The notes beneath the pieces are model-generated. The model saw only the letters and a program-made list of their open reading frames with translations. It was not told the origin of the DNA and made no database searches. This document shows, one piece after another, positions 13,258-13,268 of a stretch of 13,268 nt of DNA. The translations under genes and the position numbers were made by a program. This stretch comes from an uncultured Collinsella sp. (GTDB lineage Bacteria; Actinomycetota; Coriobacteriia; Coriobacteriales; Coriobacteriaceae), in contig CABSMN010000010.1 in NCBI GenBank assembly GCA_902478765.1, positions 1-13,268 of the forward strand. Direction: 5' to 3'. The stretch's first letter is position 1. Every line of letters starts with the position of its first letter.

Positions 13258-13268
13258 ATGGCCAAGGT

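Overview
The window looks like one end of a metagenome or isolate contig from a high-GC gut actinobacterium, most probably a Coriobacteriia member close to Collinsella. This is inferred from GC-rich coding sequence, the exonuclease VII / HIT / RNase D gene set, Gram-positive surface-protein features (a C69 peptidase with a C-terminal membrane anchor) and a fermentative acetate pathway. No rRNA, tRNA, IS element, phage gene or CRISPR array was found. Bases 1-27 are not genomic: they match the Illumina Nextera transposase adapter and cut into the first gene.

Layout. (1) 28-3331, acetate module: the 3' end of pta (phosphate acetyltransferase) on the + strand converges on two tandem full-length acetate kinase genes on the - strand, each with its own ribosome-binding site and separated by a terminator. 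Pta makes acetyl phosphate from acetyl-CoA and AckA turns it into acetate plus ATP. The usual pta-ackA operon order is broken and ackA is duplicated. The downstream product (AckA1) keeps most textbook active-site residues, whereas the upstream one (AckA2) has several substitutions. (2) 3452-5622, a LysR-type regulator followed by an MFS exporter, with visibly lower GC than the surroundings: probably an acquired regulator/transporter pair. (3) 5664-7809, xseA-xseB-HIT: both subunits of exonuclease VII and a HIT-family nucleotide hydrolase, all on the - strand with short gaps. (4) 7925-10001, a membrane zinc metallopeptidase of the YugP type and RNase D, separated by a compact but elaborate block of nested inverted repeats. 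(5) 10100-11119, a diacylglycerol/lipid kinase-like protein translationally coupled to a previously untracked 30-residue membrane micropeptide. (6) 11428-13230, a secreted and membrane-anchored C69 (PepD-like) peptidase behind an AT-rich control region with direct repeats, a palindrome over the promoter and a structured leader.

I see no clear multi-gene defence or other wholly new system. The points most worth following are the divergent second acetate kinase and the shared acyl-pocket change in both kinases, the 29-bp-arm nested inverted repeat after pta, the 98-bp nested hairpin after the RNase D gene, the coupled 30-aa membrane peptide, and the operator-like array before the C69 peptidase.
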